A stretch of DNA of 64,000 bases from Sphaerotilus microaerophilus (GTDB taxonomy: Bacteria; Pseudomonadota; Gammaproteobacteria; Burkholderiales; Burkholderiaceae_C): contig NZ_AP025730.1 of NCBI RefSeq assembly GCF_023734135.1, positions 62,001 through 126,000 of the forward strand, in the 5' to 3' direction. A program made the position numbers and the translations under genes. Shown here piece after piece: positions 36,271 through 45,152 of this stretch (the stretch's first letter is position 1; every line of letters starts with the position of its first letter). Under the pieces are notes generated by a model. That model searched no databases, had not been told where the DNA came from, and saw nothing but the letters and a program-made list of their open reading frames with translations.

Positions 36271-36627
36271 TCACTGGGCCTGGTTCATGCGTTGCGAGTC
36301 GATCGGTCGGCGGCGCAGCCGACGTTCGGCGCCGATGCGCTGCCATAGGCGCCGAACGAATCGACTGGCCCGGGCCAGTGCGTCGTCGAGCGCGGTCCGC
36401 CAGTCCTTTGCCAGTGCCGAAACGACGACGGAGCCGGCGCCATCGGTGCGCAGCTCGATCCGGCAGCACTTGTCGACGCCGCCACGCGGACCGTTCACGT
36501 CCGAGAACTGCACCACGGCGCGTGGCACCCGCCAGCTGATGCGCCGCAAGACGACCTGCACGCGGCGCTCGACGCCACCCCTCATCTGGGCAGCCTGAGG
36601 ATCACGGGACTTGAAGAGCACTTGCAT
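36271..36627 (-). CDS. Ribosome-interface (HPF/RaiA-like) protein
   Basis: A 118-residue short protein with a beta-alpha-beta core resembling the N-terminal domain of hibernation factors: MQVLFKSRDPQAAQMRGGVE, VVQFSDVNGPRGGVDKCCRIEL and ALARASRFVRRLWQRI. The resemblance is by pattern, and the fit to HPF is less exact than in textbook members. AGGAG lies before the ATG at 36627. If real, it would bind ribosomes under stress. The tail is highly basic. Confidence 0.62.
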   Translation of the reverse strand: MQVLFKSRDPQAAQMRGGVERRVQVVLRRISWRVPRAVVQFSDVNGPRGGVDKCCRIELRTDGAGSVVVSALAKDWRTALDDALARASRFVRRLWQRIGAERRLRRRPIDSQRMNQAQ

Positions 36628-36898
36628 CGCGGTTCTCCTGGGTTGAGCGATCTCGTCAAGGTCGGGCCGGATTTCCGGTACCCCAGCAGGCAATTCCTGG
36701 TAGCGGCTTCGAAGAAACCTGATGCGCCGATGGCCGTTGCGACGGGTCGGGCGCCCGGCCGAGCGGGAAACTGCGTCTCAATGGTTCGTATTTTTCTACG
36801 TTCTATTCAGTGACTTTCTGCTTTCACCGAAGTATCAACGGGCGCACATTGAAGCCTGTCTTTTGTCCCCGCCATTCACGCCCAACGGAGATTCCCTC

Positions 36899-37306
36899 GT
36901 GCGCAGCTACCCCCGAAACAGCCCAGAAGCCGCCGCGCGCATCGTTGCGCTGGTCCTGATCTCCGACGGCCATGTCTGCCGCTCGGAGATCGAAACCCTG
37001 CACCAACTCCAGATCGGAGCTGAACTGGGCTTGGCGCCCGGCCGCTTTGCGCAGGTGATGCACACCCTGTGCGAGGACCTGCTCCTGGGCGCCTATGGCA
37101 GTGGCGGCGTGATGTGCAGCGTCCCCGAGGCGACGCTCGCGTCGCTGATGGCCGAGGTGGACGCCCCCGCGCTGCAGCGCACGGTGCTGCGTCTGGCCGG
37201 CGCCGCGGCCGCGGCAGACCTGCACCTGGCCGAGGCTGAGGAGCTGGTGATGGCAGCGGCGCGCAGGCACTGGCACATCGGCCACGCACAGGCAGGCGCC
37301 CAATGA
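36899..37306 (+). CDS. TerB-like domain protein
   Basis: A 135-residue protein of mostly helices resembling the tellurite resistance TerB fold. The core is RIVALVLISDGHVCRSEIETLHQLQIGAELGL, with an acidic loop typical of TerB metal sites, then GRFAQVMHTLCEDLL and a helical tail. The start is GTG at 36899 with GGAGA eight bases before. TerB, TerC and others act in tellurite operons; a TerC-family gene lies 1.5 kb on, but the linking regulator is NhaR-like rather than a Ter-type gene, so an operon is not proved. Confidence 0.7.
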   Translation: MRSYPRNSPEAAARIVALVLISDGHVCRSEIETLHQLQIGAELGLAPGRFAQVMHTLCEDLLLGAYGSGGVMCSVPEATLASLMAEVDAPALQRTVLRLAGAAAAADLHLAEAEELVMAAARRHWHIGHAQAGAQ

Positions 37307-37347
37307 CGCGGTGACGGCAACGCCACCGCCGGCCCGACCGCCGGCGC

Positions 37348-38241
37348 TCAGGTGCCTGCAGAGTTGCCTGCAGAGGCAATGATCTGCAGCACCAGCGGGT
37401 GGTGCTGTCCCCGCCGTGAGCGGATGGCGTGGATCTCTTCCTTCACGCCGTCGCTGCGGCCGAGCAGTTGCAGGCCCTGCATCAGGCCCACGTCGTCCGC
37501 CCCGAGGCGGCTGACCGGGAACACGCCCAGCCCACGCGCCGCAAACACCGCCAACAGCGCGCTGTCCTCGAACTCGCCGACGATACGCGGGCGCAAACCC
37601 ATCGACTCGAACCAGTGGTCCAGCGTCGAGCGCAGGGCCGAGTGCCCCGTGGGCAACAGCACCGGCAGCTCGTTGAGGGTGTGCGGAAAACCGTCCCGCT
37701 CGCTCCTGCCGACCATTCCGGCCGGGCCATACCACTCCACCGGCGACTCGACGAGCCGCTCGCTGCTCAGGCGCAGGTTCGGGTTGCGTGGCGCGGCCTG
37801 GCCGGCCAGCACCACGTCAAGGTGATGCAACGCCAGCTCGGCAAGCAGTTGCTCAAACTCACCTTCATGGCAGACCAGCCGCAGGTTGGGGGTGGCCAGA
37901 ACCGGCGCCAGCAGCGCGTGGGCGGCGAGCTTGGAAATACCGTCAGACAAACCCACCGCCAGCTTCGCGACCTTGCCGCTCGCCGCCTCGCGCACTTCGT
38001 CGGCGATGCACTGGCCCAGCTGGAAGATCTCCTCGGCGCGCGCGAAGGCGGCTTGGCCGGCTTCGGTGAGGGCCACGCCGCGTCCCGCCGGCTTGAGCAG
38101 CTGATGCCCGAGCGACTTCTCCAATTCGCGCACCTGGGCACTGATGGTCTGCACCGCCATGTCCAACCGCTCGGCGGCACGGGCAAAGCCGCCCTCCTTG
38201 GTGACCACCCAGAAGTAGTGCAGATGGCGGTAGTTCAGCAT
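37348..38241 (-). CDS. nhaR: LysR-type regulator, NhaR-like
   Basis: A 297-residue LysR-family regulator. The N terminus MLNYRHLHYFWVVTKEGGFARAAERL has the NhaR pattern with helix-turn-helix TISAQVRELEKSLGHQLLK, and the effector domain ends in a long region with GEFEDSALLAVFAARGLGVF as in E. coli NhaR. NhaR responds to Na+ and pH at nhaA, but no antiporter gene is adjacent; the divergent gene encodes a small membrane protein and the next TerC. Symbol is by similarity and the target is likely that divergent unit. Confidence 0.8.
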   Translation of the reverse strand: MLNYRHLHYFWVVTKEGGFARAAERLDMAVQTISAQVRELEKSLGHQLLKPAGRGVALTEAGQAAFARAEEIFQLGQCIADEVREAASGKVAKLAVGLSDGISKLAAHALLAPVLATPNLRLVCHEGEFEQLLAELALHHLDVVLAGQAAPRNPNLRLSSERLVESPVEWYGPAGMVGRSERDGFPHTLNELPVLLPTGHSALRSTLDHWFESMGLRPRIVGEFEDSALLAVFAARGLGVFPVSRLGADDVGLMQGLQLLGRSDGVKEEIHAIRSRRGQHHPLVLQIIASAGNSAGT

Positions 38242-38351
38242 GCAGCCTCCAGTTCGGAAAGTACGAACGCCAGCTGCGATTCAACCTGATTTTTCCGGCG
38301 CCTGAACATCCCCACACTGTCCAGCGGTTCATCGTCATCGGAGTTCATGCC

Positions 38352-38765
38352 ATGTTCTACGCCATCAGCTGGTTGGTCATCGTCGCGCTTCTGGCGCTCT
38401 GGTCGCTGACGGCCTGGGCACTGCACGCCCTCGCGGTCTGGACGGTTTCCACCGCAGGCGCGCTGTCCGGTACCGCATCGGGTGTGGGCGTGCTTGCCCT
38501 GCCGCCATGGTTGGCACCGTGGGTGCCGCCGGAGCTCGCTTCTTCAGTGACCGCGCTGCTGTCGACTCTGGGCCCTGTCGTCGAAGGCCTGCTCCAGGCC
38601 ACCCCCGCCCTGGCCGGTGGCCTGACCGTGGCGACCTGGGTGCTCTGGGGCCTTGGCAGCCTGCTGCTCGTCCTGCTCGGTGGCGGCCTGCATCTGCTCA
38701 TCGCCCTGTGGCGACGCCGCAGCGACCCCGGGCAGCCCGGCAGCCGCGTGCTGGCGGCTGGCTGA
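38352..38765 (+). CDS. Small membrane protein of unknown function
   Basis: A 137-residue protein with three hydrophobic segments (about 2-28, 32-58 and 85-118), and a basic C terminus WRRRSDPG. No known family is recognised. It is divergent from the NhaR-like gene by 110 bases and 73 bases upstream of TerC, so it may belong to their regulated unit. Start ATG 38352 is the only one consistent with the first helix. Confidence 0.68.
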   Translation: MFYAISWLVIVALLALWSLTAWALHALAVWTVSTAGALSGTASGVGVLALPPWLAPWVPPELASSVTALLSTLGPVVEGLLQATPALAGGLTVATWVLWGLGSLLLVLLGGGLHLLIALWRRRSDPGQPGSRVLAAG

Positions 38766-38838
38766 GCGGGCCGATCCGCATCCCCCGGCCTGACCGGCAT
38801 GGGCACATGCCGCCACCCACATCGTCTGAGCCTGCACC

Positions 38839-39831
38839 ATGGAACACCTGCTTCCCTTCTTCACGGCCGACTTCATGGGCAAGCCGGCCTGGATCTGGCT
38901 GGTCTTCGTCGGCATCGTCGCCGCGCTGCTGGCCTTCGACCTGGGCGTGCTGCACCGGGACGACCACGAGATCGGCGTGCGCGAAAGCCTGCTGCTGTCG
39001 GCGGGCTACATCAGCGTGGCGCTGCTCTTCGGCGCCTGGGTCTGGTGGTTCCTGGGCGCGCAGAGCGGCATGGACTACTACACCGGCTTCATGATCGAGA
39101 AGTCGCTGTCGATGGACAACGTCTTCGTGATCGCGCTGATCTTCAGCTTCTTCGCCATCCCGCGGCAGTACCAGCACCGGGTGCTGTTCTGGGGCATCCT
39201 GGGCGTCATCGTGCTGCGCGCGATCATGATCGGCCTGGGTGCCACGCTGGTCAGCCAGTTCAGCTGGGTGCTTTACCTGTTCGGCGCCTTCCTCATCGCC
39301 ACGGGCATCAAGATGTGGGTCATGGCCGACCACGTGCCCGACATCGCCAACAACCCGCTGCTGCGGTTCTTGAAGCGGCACCTGCGCGTGACCGACGGTC
39401 TGCGCGGCAATGCCTTCTGGCTGCGCGAGCACGACCCCGCCACCGGCAAACCGGAACGCTTTGCGACCCCGCTGCTGCTGGCCCTGGTGCTGGTGGAGTT
39501 CGTCGACCTGGTCTTCGCGGTCGACTCGGTGCCGGCGATCTTCGCGATCACCACCGACCCCTTCATCGTCTACACGAGCAACATCTTCGCCATCCTGGGC
39601 CTGCGCGCGCTGTACTTCGCGCTGGCGGCGATGATCCACCGCTTCAAGTACCTGAAGTACGCGCTGGCCCTCGTACTGGTCTTCATCGGCAGCAAGATCT
39701 TCCTGGTCGGCCTCGTCGGCAAGATCCCGGCGGTGATCTCACTGAGCGTGACGTTCAGCCTGATCGCCGGCGGCGTGCTGGTATCGCTGTGGAAGACACG
39801 GGGCCCGTCGGCGGCGCCGGAGGCGAGCTGA
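38839..39831 (+). CDS. TerC-family membrane protein (Alx/TerC)
   Basis: A 330-residue polytopic membrane protein of the TerC family, which includes Alx and Mn2+ exporters working with secretion. Family motifs are present: FDLGVLHRDDHEIGVRESL near the first helix, EKSLSMDNVFVIALIFSFF, and VEFVDLVFAVDSVPAIFAIT, whose acidic residues lie in the membrane. Manganese export is known for E. coli Alx; here it is inference. No yybP-ykoY-type leader was recognised upstream. Convergent with fbpC, 10 bases away. Confidence 0.9.
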   Translation: MEHLLPFFTADFMGKPAWIWLVFVGIVAALLAFDLGVLHRDDHEIGVRESLLLSAGYISVALLFGAWVWWFLGAQSGMDYYTGFMIEKSLSMDNVFVIALIFSFFAIPRQYQHRVLFWGILGVIVLRAIMIGLGATLVSQFSWVLYLFGAFLIATGIKMWVMADHVPDIANNPLLRFLKRHLRVTDGLRGNAFWLREHDPATGKPERFATPLLLALVLVEFVDLVFAVDSVPAIFAITTDPFIVYTSNIFAILGLRALYFALAAMIHRFKYLKYALALVLVFIGSKIFLVGLVGKIPAVISLSVTFSLIAGGVLVSLWKTRGPSAAPEAS

Positions 39832-39841
39832 CCACCGAGGA

Positions 39842-40915
39842 TCAGGCCCGCACCAGTGCACACCCGCGAGGGTGCAATGCCACCCCGCAGCGCGCACCGG
39901 CGGCCGGCACGAAGCCGGCCGGCTCGGGGACCACGGCGGTGCAGTCGCCAAGGTCTGGCAGGCGCAGGTCCACCTCGTGCTGGTGGCCCAGGTAGCGCAC
40001 CGCCAGCACCTCGGCCAGGTCGCCAAGCTCCAGTCGCAGCGCCCAGGGGCGCACCGCGAGTTGCCAGGCAGCGTCCGCGGATTCGGACGCATCCCCTGAG
40101 ACCAGCGCAGCGGGCGCCGGCAGCGCCAGGTGCAGCGGACCACAGCTGACGGCCACCTCGCCCCCCGGCAGCGCCGCCACCTGCGCCGGCAGCAGCATCG
40201 ATTGACCGATGAAGCCGGCGACGAAGGCATTGGCCGGCTCGCGCACGATCTGCTGCGGGCTGCCGCGCTGCTCGATGCGCCCGGCGCGCATCAGCACGAT
40301 CTCGTCGGACACCGCCAGCGCTTCTTCCTGATCGTGCGTCACGTACAGCGCCGTCAGCCCCAGGCGCTGCTGCAGCGCGCGGATCTCGGCGCGCATGCGG
40401 TGGCGCAGCGCCGCGTCCAGGTTGGACAGCGGCTCGTCCAGCAGCAGCAGCGCCGGCTTGAGCACCAGCGCCCGCGCCAGCGCCACGCGCTGCTGCTGGC
40501 CGCCGGAGAGTTCCGCCGGCCGGCGGCTGCCGAGTTCACCCAGGCCGACCAGGCCCAGCGCCTCCTGCACCCGGCTGGCGCGCTCGGGCGCCGGCACCTG
40601 CTCGGCCACCAGGCCGAAGGCGACGTTGTCCGCCACGCTCAGGTGCGGGAAGAGCGCGTAGCTCTGGAACACCATGCCGATGTCGCGCTCGTGCGTCGGC
40701 GCGGCGGTGATGTCGCGCCCGCCGACGACGATGCGACCGCTGGTCGGCCGCTCCAGCCCGGCCAGCATGCGCAGCGTGGTGGTCTTGCCGCAGCCCGAGG
40801 GGCCCAGCAGCGTCACCATGCGCCCGGCCGGCACCTGCAGGCTGAAGCCGTCCACCGCGGTGAAGGTGCCGAAGCGCAGCGTGAGGTTGTCGAGGGTCAG
40901 GTCCTGGGCGGGCAT
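39842..40915 (-). CDS. fbpC: ABC transporter ATPase, Fe3+/polyamine-type (FbpC-like)
   Basis: A 357-residue ATPase of the Fe3+ importer class. The ABC domain has Walker A GPSGCGKTTTLRM, Q-loop VFQSYALFPH, signature [17 protein letters not shown] and Walker B LLLDEPLSNLD, and a TOBE-type region follows after residue 240. It sits downstream of fbpB with a 30-base gap and upstream of nothing on its strand. The set fbpA-fbpB-fbpC forms one operon. Whether iron is the substrate rests on the binding protein, whose gene carries a stop codon. Confidence 0.9.
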   Translation of the reverse strand: MPAQDLTLDNLTLRFGTFTAVDGFSLQVPAGRMVTLLGPSGCGKTTTLRMLAGLERPTSGRIVVGGRDITAAPTHERDIGMVFQSYALFPHLSVADNVAFGLVAEQVPAPERASRVQEALGLVGLGELGSRRPAELSGGQQQRVALARALVLKPALLLLDEPLSNLDAALRHRMRAEIRALQQRLGLTALYVTHDQEEALAVSDEIVLMRAGRIEQRGSPQQIVREPANAFVAGFIGQSMLLPAQVAALPGGEVAVSCGPLHLALPAPAALVSGDASESADAAWQLAVRPWALRLELGDLAEVLAVRYLGHQHEVDLRLPDLGDCTAVVPEPAGFVPAAGARCGVALHPRGCALVRA

Positions 40916-40945
40916 GGCGGGGGGTTCGAGGTGAGGCTCAGGAGG

Positions 40946-43213
40946 TCACGAGGACAGGGCCTGCGCGCTGCGGCGGATCTGGCGCTCGCCGACCAGGCGC
41001 TGGATCAGCGCGATGGACAGCCCCATCGCCGCCACCAGCGCCGCACTGGCGATGATGGCCAGGCCGTACTGGGCGCTCTCGGCGCGCTCGATGACCCACA
41101 CCGTCACCGGCGTGAACTCCGGCGTCGCCAGGAAGACCACCGGCGACAGCGAGGTGGCCGCACGCACCAGCGACACCACCAGTGCCACCACCAGCGCCGG
41201 CTTGAGCAGCGGCAGCAGCGCGCGCCTGAGCGCCGGCCAGGGCGCGTGGCGCAGCGTGGCGGCCGCCTCCTCCAGCGAGGCGTCCACCTGCGCCAGCGCG
41301 GCGCTGCCGGCGCGCATCGCCACCGGCAGGTCGCGGAAAATGAAGCAGGCGATCAGCACGCCCAGCGTGCCGGTCAGCTCAATGGGCGGCAGGTTGAAGG
41401 CGCCGATGTAGGCCAGGCCCACCACCGTGCCGGGGATCGCGAAGGTCAGCAGCACGGTGAACTCCAGCAGCCGCCGGCCGGCGAAGCGCCGCCGCTCGAT
41501 CAGCCAGGCCAGCGCCAGCCCGCCGAGTGCGGTGAAGGGCGCCGCCAGCCCCGCCGCCCAGAGCGTGGTGAACAGCGGCTTCCAGGCCGCGCCGGACCAG
41601 ACCAGCCCCAGCTCGCCGCGCTCCAGGCCGAAGGCCTCGCGCAGGTGCTGCAGCGTGGGCGTGTGGTCCAGCCCCACCTGCTTGACGAAGCCGGCGGCCA
41701 GCACCGTGCCGTAGACCGCCACCGTCAGCGCCAGCCAGCCCAGCGTCAGCCCGGTGACGCCGCGCGCCAGCCCGGCGGGCAGCGCGGTGGTCAGCGCGCC
41801 ATCGGCCTTGCCGGCGATCGTCGTGTACTGCGCCCGCGCCAGCCCCACCGTCTGGAGGATGAAGACCGTCGCCGTCATCGCCAGCAGCAGCAGGCCGAGT
41901 GCGGCGGCGCGGCCAGCGTCCTGCTGTGCGCCCACCAGCGCGAAGTAGATCTGCGTGGACAGCACCTCGATCTGCCCGCCCAGCAGCGCCGGGTTGCCGA
42001 AGTCGGCCATGCTCTCCACCATCGCCAGCAGGAAGGCGTTGGCCAGCCCCGGCGCGCACAGCGGCAGCGTGACGCGGCGGAACACCATCGCCGGCGGCGC
42101 GCGCAGCGTGCCCGCGGCCTGCTCGATCGACGGCGCGATGCCCTGCAGCGTGCCGCGCAGCATCAGGAAGGCCACCGGCGTGAAAGCCATCGTCTGCGCC
42201 AGCAGCAGCCCCGGCCAGCCATAGACCCAGCGCGACGCGGGAATCGCGAAGGCCCAGTCCAGGAACTGGGTGACGGCGCCGTGCCGGCCGAACAGCAGGA
42301 TGATCGACAGGCCGACGACGAAGGGCGGCGTCACCACCGGCAGCACCGCCAGCAGGCCCACCGCCTTCCAGCGGCCCAGCCGGGTGCGCTCGGCCGCCAG
42401 CGCCAGGCCAAAGCCCAGCAGCGTCGAGGCGGCCGCCGCCGCCAGTGCCAGCAGCAGCGTGTTGGCCACCACGCCCAGCGAGGCGCCCGGCCCGTGCCAG
42501 AGCTCCGGACTCGCCAGGCGCTGCAGCAGCGCGGCGGGCGCCCAGTGCGCGTCGGCGCCCTGGCCCTCGCGCAGGGCGGAGGCCAGCATGCCGCCCACCG
42601 GCCAGGCGATGAAGGTGGCCACCGCCACCCCGCCGACCAGCGCCAGCGCGGCGGCAAAGCGGTCCCCGCGGAAGGCCCCGCGCGCCGCCAGCGCCTGCGC
42701 CAGCAGCAGCAGCGCGCCCAGCACCGTGGCCAGCGCCCCGGCGCCCAGGCCGTGCTGGCGCCAGCCGGCCTCGCGGATCGCGTCCTGCCAGCCCTGCACC
42801 ACCTCGGGCCCGAACCAGCCGCCCAGCAGCGCGCGCGCGCCCGGCAGCAGGCCGCGCGGGCCGATCACCAGGCCCTGCGCCAGCAGCGCCCCCAGCAGCG
42901 CCAGCGTCAACCCGATCAGCCCGATCAGCGCCGCGCCGGCCCAGCGGGAGCCCGCTCCGCCCGCAGCCCGCGCGGCCAGGCGGCCGGTCGCCGCCGCCCA
43001 GCCCGCCGTCATCACCAGCAGCAGCGCCACCGGCAGCAGCCAGGGCATCGCGCCCGACAGCGCCAGCAGCAGCGGCTGTGCGCCCTCACCCGGCCAGGCG
43101 GCCCAGGTCGCGGCGCGCCACCAGCCCGCCTCGGTGACGTGCCAGGGCAGCAGCAGGCCGGCGGCCAGACACAGGGCCGGCGCCGGGCCGATTGGCGAGG
43201 GGGTGCGGGTCAT
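40946..43213 (-). CDS. fbpB: Long two-module Fe3+-type ABC permease (FbpB-like)
   Basis: A 755-residue permease with two homologous permease modules, as in FbpB/HitB: LPLCAPGLANAFLLAMVESMADFGNP and LRRALLPLLKPALVVALVVSLVRAATSLS are the two conserved loop regions. Classical members are about 500-550 residues; here an extra 200 residues with about five helices precede the first module. Complete and in frame. Starts at ATG 43213; a repeat element lies between it and the binding-protein gene. Confidence 0.88.
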   Translation of the reverse strand: MTRTPSPIGPAPALCLAAGLLLPWHVTEAGWWRAATWAAWPGEGAQPLLLALSGAMPWLLPVALLLVMTAGWAAATGRLAARAAGGAGSRWAGAALIGLIGLTLALLGALLAQGLVIGPRGLLPGARALLGGWFGPEVVQGWQDAIREAGWRQHGLGAGALATVLGALLLLAQALAARGAFRGDRFAAALALVGGVAVATFIAWPVGGMLASALREGQGADAHWAPAALLQRLASPELWHGPGASLGVVANTLLLALAAAAASTLLGFGLALAAERTRLGRWKAVGLLAVLPVVTPPFVVGLSIILLFGRHGAVTQFLDWAFAIPASRWVYGWPGLLLAQTMAFTPVAFLMLRGTLQGIAPSIEQAAGTLRAPPAMVFRRVTLPLCAPGLANAFLLAMVESMADFGNPALLGGQIEVLSTQIYFALVGAQQDAGRAAALGLLLLAMTATVFILQTVGLARAQYTTIAGKADGALTTALPAGLARGVTGLTLGWLALTVAVYGTVLAAGFVKQVGLDHTPTLQHLREAFGLERGELGLVWSGAAWKPLFTTLWAAGLAAPFTALGGLALAWLIERRRFAGRRLLEFTVLLTFAIPGTVVGLAYIGAFNLPPIELTGTLGVLIACFIFRDLPVAMRAGSAALAQVDASLEEAAATLRHAPWPALRRALLPLLKPALVVALVVSLVRAATSLSPVVFLATPEFTPVTVWVIERAESAQYGLAIIASAALVAAMGLSIALIQRLVGERQIRRSAQALSS

Positions 43214-43237
43214 GGGTGGACAGAACGCCGCGGTGTT

Positions 43238-43345
43238 CCTCCCTCCCCCTGGCAGGGGGAGGGTCGGGGAGGGAGTCGAGCCCCCGACCGCAACGGTGCC
43301 CTCAGGCTCGACTCCACCCCAACCCTCCCCTGCCAGGGGAGGGAG
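43238..43345. repeat. Large imperfect inverted repeat (REP-like element)
   Basis: The left arm 43239-43281 and the right arm 43306-43345 are nearly reverse complements of each other (about 40 bases each). Each arm has its own smaller palindrome, CCCTCCCC...GGGGAGGG around a GGCA or TGCC core. Elements of this kind recur in genomes and can stabilise mRNA 3' ends. Its place between fbpA and fbpB could adjust their relative expression. Confidence 0.78.
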
Positions 43346-43367
43346 CCGGAGCGCTCTGGCGATCCGC

Positions 43368-44426
43368 TCACTTCGCCCCGGCGCGGAAGACCTCCGCGTC
43401 CCACTTCGTCAGCAGGCGCTTGCGCTCGGCGGCGGCGCCGTACTTGCCGAAGTCGTAGGCGATCAGCTTGATCTTCTTCACGTCCGGCGACTTCGGGTGG
43501 ATCGCGCCGCCCTTGTTCGACGGCAGCTGGTAGCTCTCGCCCTTGAGCGCCGTGGCCTGGCCTTCGACCGACAGCGCGAAGTCGTAGAAGCGCTTGGCCG
43601 CGGCCAGGTTGCGCGCGCCGTCGACGATGGACATCTACCCGATCTCGTAGCCCGTGCCCTCGCAGGGCGCCACGTTCACCACCGGGAAGCCGCGCTGCGC
43701 GTTCATCACCCCGTCGTGCAGAAAGGTGATCGCGATGCCCGTCTCGCCCCGCGCCGCCGCCATGCCCGGCGCCGGGCCCTGCTTGGTGTACTGGTTGATG
43801 CTGGGGTGCAGCTTCTTCATGAACTCGAAGGCACGGTCCTCGCCCCAGAGCTGCACCCAGGTCGCCAGGCTCGTGTAGGCCGTGCCCGAGGAGTTCGGGT
43901 TGGCCATCTGGATCTCGCCTTTGTATTCGGGCTTGAGCAGGTCGGCCCAGCAGGCCGGCGGCTTCAGGCCCTTCTTGGCCAGCACCTCCTGGTTGTAGAC
44001 CAGCCCGATCACGCCCAGGTAGATGCCCACCGTGCGCCCGCCGGCGCGCTTGTACTGCTCCACCGCCCAGGGCTGCAGCTGCGCCAGCATGGGGCTGTCG
44101 ATCTTCATCGTCAGCTTTTCCTCGGCCGCCTGCAGGTGCGGGTCGCCGGTGCCGCCCCACCAGAGGTCGACCTTGGGGTTGTCGGCCTCGGCCTTGAGCT
44201 GGGCGTAGGCCTCGCCGGTGCCCTTGCGCGTGAAGGCGATCTGCACGCCCGTCTTGCGCTGGAAGTCCGCCGCGATCACCTGGCACCACTCCTGGTTGGC
44301 GGTGCACAGCATGTTGAGCTTTTCCTGCGCCAGCGCCGCGCCGGGCAGCACGGCGGCGAGCAGCAGCCCCAGCGCGCCTGGGCCGGCGCAAGCGGACAGG
44401 GTGGACAGGCGGGTGCAGGTGGACAT
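43368..44426 (-). pseudogene. fbpA: Fe3+-type binding protein interrupted by an amber codon
   Basis: The reading frame encodes a periplasmic binding protein: a signal peptide ending LPGAALA, then QEKLNMLCTANQEWCQVIAADF and VDLWWGGTGDPHLQA. After codon 263 (GTGYEIG) comes TAG at 43637-43635, and the frame resumes with ATG and MSIVDGARNLAAAKRFYDFA, then ends at 43368. Relatives have a residue such as Ser there, so a TCG-to-TAG change explains it. Everything else is intact and both sides remain conserved. TAG is immediately followed by ATG, so restart is conceivable. Sequencing error or readthrough are alternatives. Start 44426 is given by the signal peptide. Confidence 0.85.
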
Positions 44427-44583
44427 GGCAACACCGGGTGGCAGTGAGACGAGCAATGTAACGCTCCACGCCGGCCCGCCAGTGGCCATGCCGCATCACT
44501 TTCCAGCGTGCAGTGCATCACATTTTTTCCACTTTGAGGGCCTAGACTGGCTGCCTTACCCCTTGGAGAGAGAGGACTCTGGA

Positions 44584-45135
44584 ATGCACGCGAATCAAGC
44601 CCGGCCCAACACCCCCTCAACCCGCCGTGCGTGGCTGACCTGGCTCGGCGCGGGTGGCGTGGGCGCCCTGGTCCTGCCCGGCTGTGGCAGCAAGCGGCGT
44701 GCGGCCAACGCGGAACCAGTGCCAGAGCCGAAAAGCCAGAACGGCATCCGCATCAAGCAGATCAACAACGGCACGCAGATCACCGGCGACGAGAGCCTGC
44801 TGTTCGACACCGGCAAGGCCACCATCAAGCCCGGCGGCCTGCTGTTCCTGGACAAGCTGGCGCGGGCGCTGCGCGACAAGCCGCAGGCGAACGTGCTGGT
44901 CGAGGGGCACACCGACAACGTCGGCTCGGCGCAGCTCAATGACAGCCTGTCCGAGCGCCGTGCGCTGGCGGTGCGCCAGGCGCTGATCGACCGCAACATC
45001 GCCGCCAGCCGCATGTCCGCACGCGGGCTGGGCATGAGCAAGCCCATTGCCGACAACGGCACGCCGGAAGGCCGGGCCACCAACCGGCGCACCGAGATCT
45101 TCGTGATCGGCGAGTCGATCAGCAGCCTGGACTGA
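44584..45135 (+). CDS. OmpA-family lipoprotein
   Basis: A 183-residue protein with a lipobox LVLPGC near residue 30 and a C-terminal OmpA domain (about 70-183). The peptidoglycan-binding region shows LVEGHTDNVGSAQLNDSLSERRALAVRQAL and GRATNRRTEIFV, which include the residues that hold diaminopimelate. It likely tethers outer membrane to peptidoglycan. ATG 44584 follows GGAGAGAGAGG. It is divergent from fbpA and convergent with the FAD reductase gene. Confidence 0.88.
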   Translation: MHANQARPNTPSTRRAWLTWLGAGGVGALVLPGCGSKRRAANAEPVPEPKSQNGIRIKQINNGTQITGDESLLFDTGKATIKPGGLLFLDKLARALRDKPQANVLVEGHTDNVGSAQLNDSLSERRALAVRQALIDRNIAASRMSARGLGMSKPIADNGTPEGRATNRRTEIFVIGESISSLD

Positions 45136-45152
45136 ACCGCAACCGACAGCGG

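Noticed and set aside
38766-38838. A Mn2+ leader RNA (yybP-ykoY type) before terC
   Set aside because: The 73-base gap is too short for the usual structure and I do not see the conserved loop sequences.
36899-39831. A complete tellurite resistance operon
   Set aside because: Only a TerB-like and a TerC-family protein are present; TerA, TerD, TerE and TerZ are missing and TerC has other roles such as Mn2+ handling.
40130-43471. A very long open frame antisense to fbpC and fbpB
   Set aside because: It is made of Arg, Gln and Gly runs, with no domain, and mirrors the codon use of the real genes on the other strand; such frames stay open in very GC-rich DNA.
43368-44426. Selenocysteine or pyrrolysine at the FbpA stop
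   Set aside because: The codon is TAG, so selenocysteine is excluded, and no pyrrolysine genes or insertion element are seen; a plain nonsense change is simpler.
44427-44583. A Fur box for the iron transporter operon
   Set aside because: No GATAATGAT-like palindrome could be seen in the region before fbpA.
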